From Escarpia spicata (taxonomy: Eukaryota; Annelida; Polychaeta; Sabellida; Siboglinidae), in contig OZ023210.1 of assembly GCA_963995525.1 (NCBI GenBank), forward strand, positions 27,069,116 through 27,133,115: a stretch of DNA of 64,000 bases, read 5' to 3'. How positions within the stretch are numbered: position 1 is the first letter of the stretch; each line of letters opens with the position of its first letter. The position numbers and the translations under genes were made by a program. The notes below the pieces were generated by a model, which was not told the DNA's origin, ran no database searches, and saw only the letters and a program-made list of their open reading frames with translations. Below, in pieces: positions 11,878 to 22,130 of the stretch.

Positions 11878-12060
11878 CTAAAGCCGACTGCCAATTAACG
11901 CCGACCGCCGATTCAACATTTGAATCGGTGTTAGTCGGCGCTACAAGGCCGACCGTCGGGCTTAAATTCGGCACACACCAACCGACCTCTGTCGGCCGAC
12001 GGGTTTTACGCCGACTAGTCGGTTGGTGCGTGTCGAAAATCGACTGGTATGTACCTAGCA
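11878..12060. repeat. GC-rich repeat with many CGAC/GTCGG inverted words
   Basis: Contains ATTCAACATTTGAATCGG (a near-palindrome), GCCGACCGTCGG-type words, CACACACCAACCGAC and its inverse GTCGGTTGGTGCGTGT within 180 bp, giving strong self-complementarity. Related words occur at 8860-8925 and 9600-9680, left of the intervening LINE. Confidence 0.6.
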
Positions 12061-12061
12061 T

Positions 12062-12356
12062 TTAGACACTTGTTTTTTAGCAACTAGACCAATGTGTAAC
12101 AAACCCACTACACTACATTGATGAGCATTTTGCACTTTTGATGTTTACTAACACGTGCGTGCTCTCGCGTCACTCAAGTTCAACTTTCGAAAATTAATTA
12201 CTCAGATCCTAAAAAAACATGATCATTACATTAGTTCGCTTCCTTGGTTATTAATAAATGAATACGTCAACACGTATCAATAGAAAATGATGTAAATGTA
12301 TAGCATACAGCAATTAACATCAGCCTTAAAAACCTACCGATTGGGTGGAGCCAATG
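12062..12356. other. Unassigned spacer
   Basis: AT-rich sequence without coding, RNA or repeat signal that I can recognise. Confidence 0.4.
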
Positions 12357-12491
12357 CATTTAAATAACCAAGCATAGTCACTCGCGCAGCGCCCTCTGTT
12401 ATTCATGTGTGAACGTAATTATATTGTATACGCTACCAGTTTAAATTCAAAATGGTGGATCGATGAGTGACTATGCTTGGTAATTTAAATG
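12357..12491. repeat. Short hairpin MITE-like repeat
   Basis: Left arm about 12357-12384 and right arm about 12465-12491 are inverted copies: CCAAGCATAGTCACTC and GAGTGACTATGCTTGG, both flanked outward by ATTTAAATG/CATTTAAAT. The loop is about 80 bp. The arms match almost perfectly, as in a miniature inverted-repeat element; a target duplication is not obvious. Confidence 0.8.
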
Positions 12492-12555
12492 CTATGGTGG
12501 AGCTTAACATGTTAACATTTAGTGTGCATGACCAGAGCCTGCCAACCTCCTCCGG

Positions 12556-12725
12556 AGTACCTGACTATAGACAGGGCACATGTGTGTACGAATAGTCTTC
12601 GCGCGATATAACTGCTGCGTTGCTGAATGATTCCCCGATATGGTGTTCGATAGAACAGGTCCGCCAGTGCGAAAGTCTACTAAAGGCAGCGTAGTCTATA
12701 TAACGACTAGATATTGTGCGTTATA
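12556..12725 (+). repeat. SINE, 5'-truncated copy of the family at 43704
   Basis: GAGTACCTG-CTATAGACAG, TGTGTACGAATAGTCTT, GC(G/A)TTGCTGAATG and GAACAGGTC appear in the same order and spacing as in the body of the SINE at 43704-44010. The tRNA-derived head is missing here. Divergence is visible throughout, so the two copies are not recent sisters. Confidence 0.75.
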
Positions 12726-15700
12726 TAAGAACTTACTTTTTATCTTTAAGATAAAAAGAACATATTCATTCATTGCTAAAAGTATGTATTTTCCAATATC
12801 GACTCTATGATACAGTAAGTTATTTTCTACACAGTTGGTAGTTTTGTCAATTTGATATTTCCTGATCACGATATCAAAGACAGTCCATGACAATCGTCAG
12901 CTCTCGCTTGATGGAAACAATAAATTTAGCAAATCGACCGACGATACAGAAAACGTTGTTGTAAGTCATGATATTTAGTTCTTGCTCAAATTGTCCTGCC
13001 AGCTCTACTATCAAACAACGCATTCCACATCCTGGTGTACCTGTGAGACTACAGAAGCTGCACCATTGGCTGCCTGTACAACGACACACTGTTTGACCTG
13101 TTGTAGACTGCGGAAGCAGGCTATGGTGGACATGCTCATGCACTACATGATCACTATATAGTGTTACGATGAAGTCAAATGTATTGATAGATATTAACTT
13201 CTGGCTTTAATGTCGTCCCAATGCATCTCCCAAATATTCCAGGACAGTGACTACAACAGAGAATGCAGACTTCAATGTGTACAGTGCATTTGTGCGAGTA
13301 ACCCATCTTGTCTCACAAAGCTAACGCAGCGTGCACTCCACGTACGCTGGGTGCCATTTTGGCATCTCCCTCATATCACTGGGTGTATATAATTATTGTC
13401 ACGAGATTGTTATGAGATACCCAGGCCGATCCCAGCGGAAAGGGTATATTTGGACTCGAGGCAGTATCCACATGGACAGTGAATTAGCATATAGTGGGCG
13501 TTGCTGTTGTTTATAGTAATGATCTAGGCTAGGGTTAGATCAGTGCGCTCGTGTGGCTAGATAGCTGCGTAATAAACATATATGATCATGACGTTTTGTT
13601 TTGTTTATCATTCAGTTATATGCAAGCTATACCGTTACATGGTGTCAGGATGTGACCTACCGTTACGTGTTGACTGGATTACGTATAATCTGGATCGTTG
13701 AATTACAAGCTCAGCGGGATGGTGTCAACAGGGCCTACACGCACAGTAGCTAGTATAAATATACCACCGCCGCCAACGCTGCAAATCGACGCAGTAACCG
13801 CCGCGAATTCTTTGCGTCAATGGAAAAGCGCCTGGATCGAATATGAAGTATCTACATCGATGGACAAATGAATTAATAGGATGTATCCAGTTAACTTTAA
13901 GAAAGGTATGTTTAGTATTGTTGGGCATTGGCTTTTCATGCAGTTTTCCAAAGCTAGATCTAAGTAGTTAATTATAGCTACGTATCATTCTCGAAGGTAA
14001 CAGTGAGAAAGCCTATTCTTCTTTGTCAGTGGTTTTGACCACCACTTTTCCCACTTGCCCACCAGCTACCTAATCATTAACAATGGCAATATCAGTTGCA
14101 TCAACAGTTATTTGATCATTTAAATTATTAAAAACCTAACTTGTCGATTTCCCTTGCCGATGTGGACTTGCATACTATCGCTTAACTGACTTCATAGTGG
14201 CTGCGTGCTTCTTTTAGTTTCGTCCCATAGAGGTAGTCAAACATTGATAAATTATTACAAGTGAATGATGACATAAATTATATGCTCTACCTAGACACCG
14301 GCTTGGCGGCCTGCGGCAGCAACTTCCTAGAAAGGGTGCCTGCTTCTAGTAACTTCATCTTATGTCATCAAAGTTTTGATAAATTGTTACAAGTTATAGT
14401 AATACTATTTTCCTTGCCAAGGGGTACAACGCAGCGTTATCAAACCTTCCACGGAATTTTTGGTTTGACAAATTGATGTGGAAGCACGTGCGTATGTGCG
14501 TACGGCTAGGGTTTATACTGATAAACACCGATTTAGAAAATTAGTTAAAATATGAACACTAGGTGGTGCCACATGTGTGTTCACTCGTCGCGCCATCTAT
14601 GATTCTATCAAGATAGGACAAATCATGTTCGGGTAGGGTCTGTCAGATTTACTCATTTACAGTGTCTGTTGTTATTAATAAGTCGTGCAAAACAAATGCA
14701 GGCGCACTTTTATTGAACAACTCACAAATTTGGATTACTAATTTGTTTGCTGACGGAAGATACAGTTCGACAAAAACTTGCAGAGCGAGATTCCCAACAC
14801 CGAACAAGTTCCAAGTCAAAACAAAAGGCTGCACTCAAGCAGGAACTTGAGGAAGTTAATCTTAGAATAGAAGTGTCAATTCGCGTCTCCATGCTTGACT
14901 GATGGAAGTTTCACAAGCTGTAACCAAGAGATGTCGTTTTTAGTGTTCTGACGGAAATAATTGAGTGCAGCTTCGCATACATATTGCAAGGAGTGACATT
15001 GCCGTTGCTGCCTACAAATGGCAATGCCAAAGCCAAAGGCAATGCGGCCAACTTCAAGTAAGTATGACAACATCTGTGACACTAACACTGGCCACTGCAC
15101 TTAATACTGACATACTCACAGACACAAATCACCCATACTGTGATAACAATGAATGAATGATACATTACACAGCCACATTGATATGTCTTGTCCCAGTATG
15201 CAATGTGGCTGTTTTTACTGAGTTGCAACTAGCCACAATCAAATCGTAATGCATCAACGCAGAGATCGATCTGGAAAATGACAATATAGACATGCATGTG
15301 CCCTTCACCTTCGGGCACATCACAGATTGAACTATTCAAAATGTTATGTGCCCCAAATTTGATTGAAATATAATTAATTACAAAATGATTCACATACGAG
15401 AGAGAGCACCAGCTAAAAAGATTCAAAGAATGATGTTGATTAAACATTTAAAAACTTGTTTATATAAAATCACCCAATTAAATTATACTATACAATAAGA
15501 ATATTACATGTAAGACTAAAACATAGCATTGTCTTTTTCAAAGTTTATCACCCTGGGTGATGGGGGCATTTGTAATGAATGTACTATTTATGAGCCTTGG
15601 TCACGGAGGCATGATTTGTAAACATGCTTTTAAAAATGTTTAATTTTCATTTATAATGTACTCCAGTTGTAATATTTAGCAAACATACATCAATTTAAAA

Positions 15701-16035
15701 ACGTGCATATAGTGTAGATGTATGGATCGATATTATTTGTGTAGATATGAACGGACTGCACTTTGTTCAGCAAGACTTGAACGTTGACGATGGGGGATTA
15801 TATGGTGTTGGTGGCAACAAATGCTGTTCACGGTGCTCGTCTAAAGCTTACAAACAATGTCAATGATAGGCAAAGGGTAGGCAAAGCACAAGGGTATTGA
15901 TTAGACTATTTGAGCTTCAAAATATGCTAAGACGCAGTATTGTTACATGTATAGTGTAAATATGCCTGGGATGATGTGGAATTATTTAATTATTGCATCA
16001 ACCTGTCAAATTTTGGCAAAACCATAGCTAGGGAC
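12726..16035. other. Long stretch without recognised gene
   Basis: Only short open frames without motifs. I checked for tRNA boxes, splice-flanked exons and LINE motifs by eye and found none. Some of it is probably old transposon DNA. Nothing can be annotated with confidence. Confidence 0.4.
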
Positions 16036-16039
16036 ACTG

Positions 16040-16240
16040 ATTTTCCGTTTAAAAAAGGCAAATTCCGTTTAAAAATTCCGTTTCAGAAAATGGCATATTC
16101 CGTTTCAATCGATGTATTTTCCGTTTCAGAAAAAGGCAAATTCCATTTCAAACGATGTATTTTCCGTTTCAGAAAAAACAAATTCTGTTTCAAATGACAC
16201 ATTTGTTGTGTCAAATTACACATTTTCCATTTTAAATAGC
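16040..16240. repeat. Short degenerate tandem repeat (TTCCGTTTCAGAAAA)
   Basis: TTTCCGTTT(C/A)A(G/A)AAAA and GGCAAATTCC alternate about five times with a period near 43-45 bp in the best part (16105-16195). The open frame across it merely translates the repeat (SVSEKGKFHFK-like) and is not taken as a gene. Confidence 0.65.
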
Positions 16241-16599
16241 ATACTGGCTAAAGAAGCCCATTTCTGTTCAGAAAAGAAATATTTTATTTCAAAATTAACT
16301 TAGAAAAATAATACTTTCTGTGAAATATCTAAATATCACAACGTTATGATCTCTGCATCTAAATAATACCGTTTTACGGTGTGGCTAATTTATCTAACAA
16401 CATCAGTACCACAGTAACAACCGTAAAAAAACAATTTAGATAATAAAATAATTCCTGTCATACAATTTAGCAAGATTTAGTAAGATTGCCACCCAGAGAA
16501 GTAACTCTAGGTGGCAGATGGACAAGGAAGCCTTTTGGCTTATCGAGAGTCCAACCCTTTATCTATGTGTATCCCGACCTTCTGAGGTATGTGTCAATT

Positions 16600-16940
16600 T
16601 TATTTATAAACATTCACGCTACTAGCACCCACACAATCAGCAGATAATCTGTTTCATTCATTTACAGTCCTTTGTGAACATGAGAACTTTCTTATATCTA
16701 ATCTACACTGCTCCTTTGCTAATGTAACTTCATGTCCTCTAGTCCTTCTATCTTTTTTAACTGAGAAAAAAATATTGATAGAAATATTTTCATAACCATT
16801 CACTTTTATCTGTCATCTGATCTCCTCTCAATCTCCTGGTCTCTAGTGTTATTAAACCACATTCTTTTAGGCGAATTTCATAACTAAGATCCCTCAGTTT
16901 TTGTATCATTTTAGTCGCTCTCCCCTTTACTCTTTCTAGC
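16600..16940 (-). pseudogene. LINE reverse transcriptase C-terminus, decayed
   Basis: On the minus strand from about 16938: ERVKGRATKMIQKLRDLSYE, IRLKECGLITLETRRLRGD, then after damage EQCRLDIRKFSCSQRTVNE, NRLSADCVGASSVNVYK. This is the conserved tail of many metazoan LINE ORF2 proteins (jockey/Rex1/CR1-like group). Stops and short deletions interrupt it. It ends 35 bp before the left end of the 4.7-kb inverted-repeat unit. Confidence 0.8.
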
Positions 16941-16974
16941 ATACCGGTATTTATGTTTTTTGTTCATCCATTAA

Positions 16975-17960
16975 ATTTTAGCTAGCGCTATATATGACGC
17001 CATCCAACGGAATTTGTTAGAACTACAAAATGCGGATTACCTCAGTTTGAGCCAGTGTAACCTAGGCTGTTGTTACTCCTTCGCGTTTTGTGTTTGAAAC
17101 CGGTATATGTACACTTATGCGTTTTCTAATGATGTCACAACTACATTTAATTAGCAACATGTCTTCCATGAGCTTACCGGACAGCAGGACAACGATCGCG
17201 AAACAGTTTATGTACGTTAGCGCCTTCTGCGCGTGTCCCTGTTTACGTTGGTTGACACCAGGGAACCTCTATTTGGACAGGAGGCGTCACTGAGCGAGAA
17301 AATGGCAGTCTACACTGAAGGTTTTTGTCCGCCATTCGGGAGGCAAGCGCATGCGCATGCGGGACCGGCAGCGCGTGATGTTAGCGCATTTATTCAGTCA
17401 CCTCATATCATCAGAATAATCACCAAGCTGTGATGCGTCATATAAAATGAAAGATTTTACGTAATCGTTGAAGTGTTTTACCTATCACAATTCAAAATAA
17501 TGAAATTTGCAAACAAATCATGTAGAAACGTTGCAATTATTTATTGAGCCATCTGAACTTCGTCATGTTTCACCAGAATAATAATCACACTATACCACTT
17601 CTTATATAATTAAAATATTGAGCAATGATAAAAGCAAACAACTGCATTTTTACGTGCGTTTGGTTTGACTTGGCGCAACTCCAGAATGGCGGACGAACTG
17701 CTTGCGTATTTTTCTAGAACAATGTAAATAGCGCGCGCTGCGCCGTCTTGTATTATTGATATCCGGTCTTTGGTTGACACGAGGTAGCACAGGCGCCATG
17801 ACACTTCGCAACGATTTGCTTTGCACGTTTTAAAAAACCTGCGTCATAAATTCACAAAAGTAAATTAACATCGTTGCATATTAAACATTCGTTTCAAAAT
17901 ATCTACAGTTAAGGCATTATCGAAGAAACAGGCGGTGCTTTTGCGATCACGGAAGATCTT
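16975..17960 (+). repeat. Left inverted arm of the 4.7-kb unit
   Basis: Pairs with 21100-21687. The best-matching blocks are 16975-17030, 17284-17350 and 17684-17800; between them there are left-specific insertions of about 250-330 bp. The CG content is higher than in the surroundings (many GCGC words). Confidence 0.75.
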
Positions 17961-18382
17961 TTTGAAAACGCAAATATCGCGCTGGGTCGGCCTGATGCGA
18001 GAGTGCGCCATAAATGGCGTCACGATACCACGTGATCGCCTAGCTCATTAAAATTAAATTTTCCGCGGGAATCGCTTCACAGGCGGGTTTCAAATCGAAG
18101 TTACGCTACAAATGTATTTTTCTGTATTTTTTTTAAGAATTTTTTTTTTACAAACTGCATCATAGTATACAAAATTATTTGATATATATTACTTCGTGAA
18201 AACATAAACAATGCAACCAACAGGAGATAATTTACACCAATAAACATCAGGCGTCATAGCAAACATATATTGTATCCAGCTACAGAAAGTAACGTGTATA
18301 ATCTCATAATATCACTAGAATATCGATATATGAAGGAGTTGTACAATTTATTATAACTTAAATCAGTCAGTACATTTCTGCT

Positions 18383-18465
18383 GGTGCCGCTAGCTCAGTT
18401 GGTAGGCACGTGGGTTTCTTGTCATTTAATTTACAATCGGACGACGCCGGTTCAATTCTGACACC
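18383..18465 (+). repeat. tRNA-like segment (left arm)
   Basis: Begins GGTGCCGCTAGCTCAGTTGG, a good acceptor/D-arm with an A box (TAGCTCAGTTGGTAG), and ends with CCGGTTCAATTCTGACACC, resembling a T-arm/B box plus 3' acceptor strand. Between them lies an AT-rich stretch (GTCATTTAATTTACAATC) longer than a normal anticodon arm, so it may have an intron-like insert or be a degenerate tRNA-derived SINE head. The acceptor pairs GGTG with CACC. Not called a functional tRNA. Confidence 0.55.
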
Positions 18466-18884
18466 ACGCAAACCGTTGATTTTCTTTACACTTTTTTGTT
18501 TATGTTTTCACAAAGTAACAAACCAAATAATGTTGTATACTATGATGCACTGTTTGTAAAAAAAAAATATGGTCATTATATATAACGATGTTTCTAAATT
18601 TTATTTATCCAGACAGATCACAATTTGTTTTCACATATTACTGTACAATATATGTACAATTAATAAATTATATATCCATTACATTATATTTGTTTGGATA
18701 AATAAAATTTAGAAACATCGTTATATACAGTTACCATATTTTCATTTTTGTGGCAAATAAATAATTACTACAAAAATATAAAATGATATACAAACAGTGC
18801 ATTATAGTATAAAATGATTTGGTTTATATTACTTCGTGAAAACATAAACAAAAAAGTCTAATAAAGAAAATCAGTGGTTTGCAT

Positions 18885-18966
18885 GGTGTCGGCATTGAAC
18901 CGGCGTCGCCAGATTGTAAAATAAATTAAAAAAACCAACGCGCCTACCAACTGAGCTAGCGGCACC
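18885..18966 (-). repeat. tRNA-like segment (right arm, inverted copy)
   Basis: On the minus strand GGTGCCGCTAGCTCAGTTGG ... GACGCCGGTTCAATGCCGACACC (given in parts). Here GGTGCCG can pair with CGACACC over six of seven positions, better than in the left copy. The central part (TTTTTTAATTTATTTTACAA) again is AT-rich and contains a T run that would terminate RNA polymerase III. Differences between the two copies are concentrated in the anticodon-arm region. Confidence 0.55.
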
Positions 18967-19109
18967 AGCGGAAACTCTCTGACTGATTTAAGTTGTTATG
19001 ATAAACTGTACAACTCCTTCATATATCGATATTATGAGATTATACACGTTACTTTCTGTAGCTGGATACAATATCTGTTTGCTATGTATGTTTATTGGTG
19101 TAGATTCTC

Positions 19110-19560
19110 TCCCGTTGGTTGCATTCGATATAATTATTCTGAAAACGAGCCCAAACTCAGCGAAACCTAGTCGACTTGTAGGCCCATTCGCATTCTTTGT
19201 TTTGAATACAATTCGATTCATGTGGAACCGTAAGATAACTGCTTGTTCCTCTATGATGACTAGTGTTTGTATTACGTCGGAATATTGCACAATAACTCAT
19301 TCTGACGCTCGTTTCGACCCAAAAGCTATACTTGTAAACAAGCGCTGAATGCATGGAAAGGGTTGGCCTGATGCGAGTTTGAGTCATAAGTGACGTCACA
19401 TCTCGGCATCCCGAAAAGCGTGCCAAAAATATGCATATTCGAAAGTGTCCGGACGAACAGCATAAATATGGAATTTCTAATTCATTGATTAAAAAAAATT
19501 CTACACAAGTGTCCCTCAATTTTTTATAAGATTTCTCAGACATGTTTTTGTATGCGTCTT
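19110..19560. repeat. Outer part of the foldback family (related to 31130-31480, inverted)
   Basis: Shares GACTAGTGTTTGTATTAC, CTCATTCTGACGCTCG, ACCCAAAAGCTAT, GGCCTGATGCGAGT, TGCATATTCGAAA and GTCCGGA words with the reverse complement of 31130-31480. Both open frames across it are repeat translations and are not taken as genes. A similar TGGGTCGGCCTGATGCGAG word lies at 17983-18001 in the left flank, so this part may also belong to the inverted-repeat arms. Confidence 0.7.
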
Positions 19561-19584
19561 TTGGGCACATGCAGCATACCAGCA

Positions 19585-20870
19585 TACAATAATATAATAT
19601 AATAATATATGTATATTTATATAGCGATCTTTTCAGCCGAAGCTGCTCAAAGGCGCTTTACAAATTCATTCGAGCAATACATACAAATACATATTAAAAA
19701 AGATAAAAACTAGTATGTCTATATAAAAAACTGGAAAATTAAAACTAGAGGTCTAAGATATATAAATAACTAAATAAAGTATATGTAAATAAAGTAACTC
19801 TAAAATAAACACATACAGAACTATCTATGGACAATACAGGTGTTCTATGCAAAATGTCATAAATAAATAAAACTGTTCTAAAAAGCTTTGTGACACAAGT
19901 ACATCTTTAACTGTCTTTTGAATACATGTTATACATCCATCGATGGAGCCTGGCGAATGGATAGGGGTATGTTGTTCCACAGTGTGGATGCAGCCACAGA
20001 GAAGGCTCTGTCCCCCAGTTGTGTCCTTAACAATGACACAGCCAGCAGCAGCCTGCTCTCAGACCGAAGTGATCTTTTTGGATTGTGTTGCACCATGTCT
20101 TTGATATAGGATGGGCCTTCGTCGTGGATTGGCTTATAGGTCCGTGTGAGCAATTTGAATTGCACACGATATCTCACAGGCAGCCAGTGTAGTATGCGAT
20201 ATCGACTTGGGACACAGGAAACAATGTGCGCAGCTGTGTTCTGCACTCGTAACTTGGCCAGCTACCATGTGGGGATGCCATGCAGTAATCCATTTAACTT
20301 CAAAGTACCGGGTAGTCCAGTTTTGACGTGACGAGGGCGTGGGTGGCTATCTCGCGCACGATAAGTAATTGGCCACCAGTATGCACAGTTATGTCTAGTA
20401 TACCACCGAACTCTTGCAAAAATTATGCCGTTGATATAAGCTTTGGTGGAGGATGATGGACGACAATTATCCTGTACTGTGTATTTTCTATGGAAGGCAA
20501 CATAACTTCCATAAACTCAAACGAGGTGTGTCTATCTTCGTCACTCAGTATCAGTCTGAGTTTCAACGAATCCTTGTACAGTATCCCAATGCCACTATGT
20601 CCTGTTTGTCTGGGAATGTGGATTATGCTATAGCAACACGGACACAGGTCACCAACGATGGCCTGGTCCCTATCCCCTGGTCTCGGCCACGTCTCTGTCA
20701 GGAACAGCACATCGAGGTCATGGTCAGTCGTCAGGGCCTCACCCAGAGACCCGTCCACCTGTCCTGTGGACTGGTATATTCCAAAATTGCGTTTTTGGAC
20801 GGTTTCAAATTGATTGTGGACGGGTCCGTCCATGTCGTTGTTTTGCGCGGGCCAGCCCATCCATGCCATT
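19585..20870 (-). mobile_element. L2-type LINE with internal deletion joining endonuclease to RT tail
   Basis: Minus strand. The 3' end is an AT-rich microsatellite (about 19588-19620) with TATAGCGATC downstream, comparable to other L2 tails here. The C-terminal RT portion reads IVSCVPSRYRILHWLPVRYR, FKLLTRTYKPIHDEGPSYI, SLRSESRLLL, RAFSVAASTLWNNIP. Upstream, 20423-20869 reads as an AP-endonuclease start (DHDLDVLFLTETW, GHSGIGILYKDSLKLRLI, TQYRIIVV). Around 20330-20360 the frame goes ...TGGQLLIVREIATHALVTSKLDY, so the endonuclease is fused directly to the RT C-terminal region; the whole RT core is gone. Confidence 0.85.
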
Positions 20871-21099
20871 TTTACGACGTCATTAAAACTGCCATGAAAC
20901 TAGTTACAAAATCTACGGAGACTGGTTTTGAAAATCGCCCACCTGGATCGCCTGGCCGGCTCCCTGACACAAGCCAGAAACCAATTAAGCCAGGCCTCGA
21001 CTTGCTGGGATAATTGTCACCTACCTGCTAGAGGTGATTCCTTGAAAGGCAACCAACACTTGCCTATGTCTATGCAGACTAAATAATCCTATGTGATGT

Positions 21100-21687
21100 C
21101 GACGTCTGGACGGGGAGATACAATAAGCACCTGCCGATTATGACACGTTCTTGGAAAACGGACGGAATTTGGTACGCATAATCAACATTTCGAAACAGGA
21201 TTTGTGTTTTTGAACGAAAACTCCGTAAACATTGAAAGAGTAGAATCATCAGTCAAACAATACTGACTTTATTGGTGATATTTTGAAACAAACATGATTA
21301 CTATACAACGGTATTCGTTTATTTTGGTGGATTTGTGAGGAATGATTTTTAAAACACGCAAGGGCAAGGCAAATTGTTACGAGTGTGATGACGCCGGTGC
21401 TACCTCGTGAGTCGTGTCAACCAAAGGCAAAGACCATGTACAAGACTGCAGCATGCGCTATTTCCATTGTTCAAAGTACGTAAGTGGAGCGGTTAGTGTG
21501 CCATTCTGGAGGCACGCAAAGCCAGAACGTACTGACGCATGTGCTAGCCTCCCAAATGGCAGACAAAAACTCCAATTGTAGACTGCCATGATCTCGCTCA
21601 GTGATGCTGGCTCAAAATGATATAGCCTGCGTTTCGTAGTTCTAACAAATTCCGTTGGATGGCGTCATATATAGTGCTAGCTAAAAT
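21100..21687 (-). repeat. Right inverted arm of the 4.7-kb unit
   Basis: Reverse complement of blocks in 16975-17960 (see that entry). It is shorter than the left arm because it lacks the left-specific insertions. The outermost 90 bp is the best-conserved portion. Confidence 0.75.
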
Positions 21688-21989
21688 GAAACGGCATCAG
21701 TGATATGAACATTCATAATTGTTAATATGATTGCTTGTGTAAATTATATTTGTCAACGTATATTAAGCACTACTGCATGAGAAAGAACCAGACATTTATG
21801 TTATTGTGTGACAGGAATTATTTTACTATCTAAATTGATTATGTACTGTTGTTATTGTGTTGCAAATATTGCACAAATAAATTTTGTTAGAAAAGTTAAC
21901 CACACAGTAAAGCAGTATACTCATAGTTGCGTGTCTTATCGCACATCCGATCGCACGTTCAATTGCATGCCTGACTGCACTTCGTAGCA

Positions 21990-22130
21990 TGTTGGAAAAA
22001 ATGTGGACTGGCAAAAATTTGATCCTGGGTGAGGCCCTGTCAGTCATATAATCCAAAAGTGCAGTGGTTTTGTTTTTGACGCAACGAGCATTAAGTAGGG
22101 CAGCAGATAGCTTCACGGAAACAGAATCAG
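21990..22130 (-). pseudogene. LINE endonuclease N-terminal fragment
   Basis: The minus-strand translation VKLSAALLNARCVKNKT, ALLDYMTDR matches the first strand of the AP-endonuclease domain of L2/CR1 LINEs (compare VALLNARSMCDKA at 25.5 kb). Only about 40 codons are recognisable. It may be the 5' piece of the same LINE as 19585-20870, separated from it by the inverted-repeat arm, or an independent fragment. Confidence 0.65.

Larger units (their letters stand above)
18175..19110. repeat. Foldback repeat carrying two opposed tRNA-like segments
   Basis: Left arm about 18190-18618, right arm about 18690-19110. Both arms carry, in mirror order: ACTTCGTGAAAACATAAACAA, CACCAATAAACAT, TGTATCCAGCTACAGAAAG (in part), ATATCGATATATGAAGGAG, a tRNA-like segment, and an inner end ATAACGATGTTTCTAAAT. 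The inner ends face each other over only about 75 bp (18617-18691). Right of it, 19110-19560 continues with sequence also found at 31130-31480 (inverted), so the family is larger than the foldback itself. Confidence 0.8.
16975..21687. mobile_element. 4.7-kb unit with long imperfect terminal inverted repeats
   Basis: The two outer ends read ATTTTAGCTAGC(G/A)CTATATATGACG inward and its inverse, followed inward on both sides by CCATCCAACGGAATTTGTTAGAACTAC (given in part), CTGAGCGAGA, ATGGCAGTCTACA, TTTTTGTC(C/T)GCCAT, and further in CCAGAATGGC, TTTGGTTGACACGA and GAGGTAGCAC. Matching continues, with gaps, for about 1 kb on the left (to about 17960) and 0.6 kb on the right (from about 21100). The inside holds a foldback repeat and a rearranged LINE but no transposase, so this is a non-autonomous element enlarged by later insertions, or a foldback element. 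No clear target-site duplication. Confidence 0.75.

Noticed and set aside
18383..18465. A functional tRNA gene
   Set aside because: The anticodon arm is replaced by an AT-rich stretch of abnormal length, and the copy sits in a dispersed foldback repeat; best taken as tRNA-derived.
19157..19585. 142-codon minus-strand frame as a gene
   Set aside because: It overlaps repeat sequence also present, inverted and diverged, at 31.1-31.5 kb; frame is not kept there.
16975..21687. A Polinton/Maverick-type giant transposon
   Set aside because: No integrase, DNA polymerase B, ATPase or capsid genes are present between the inverted repeats.
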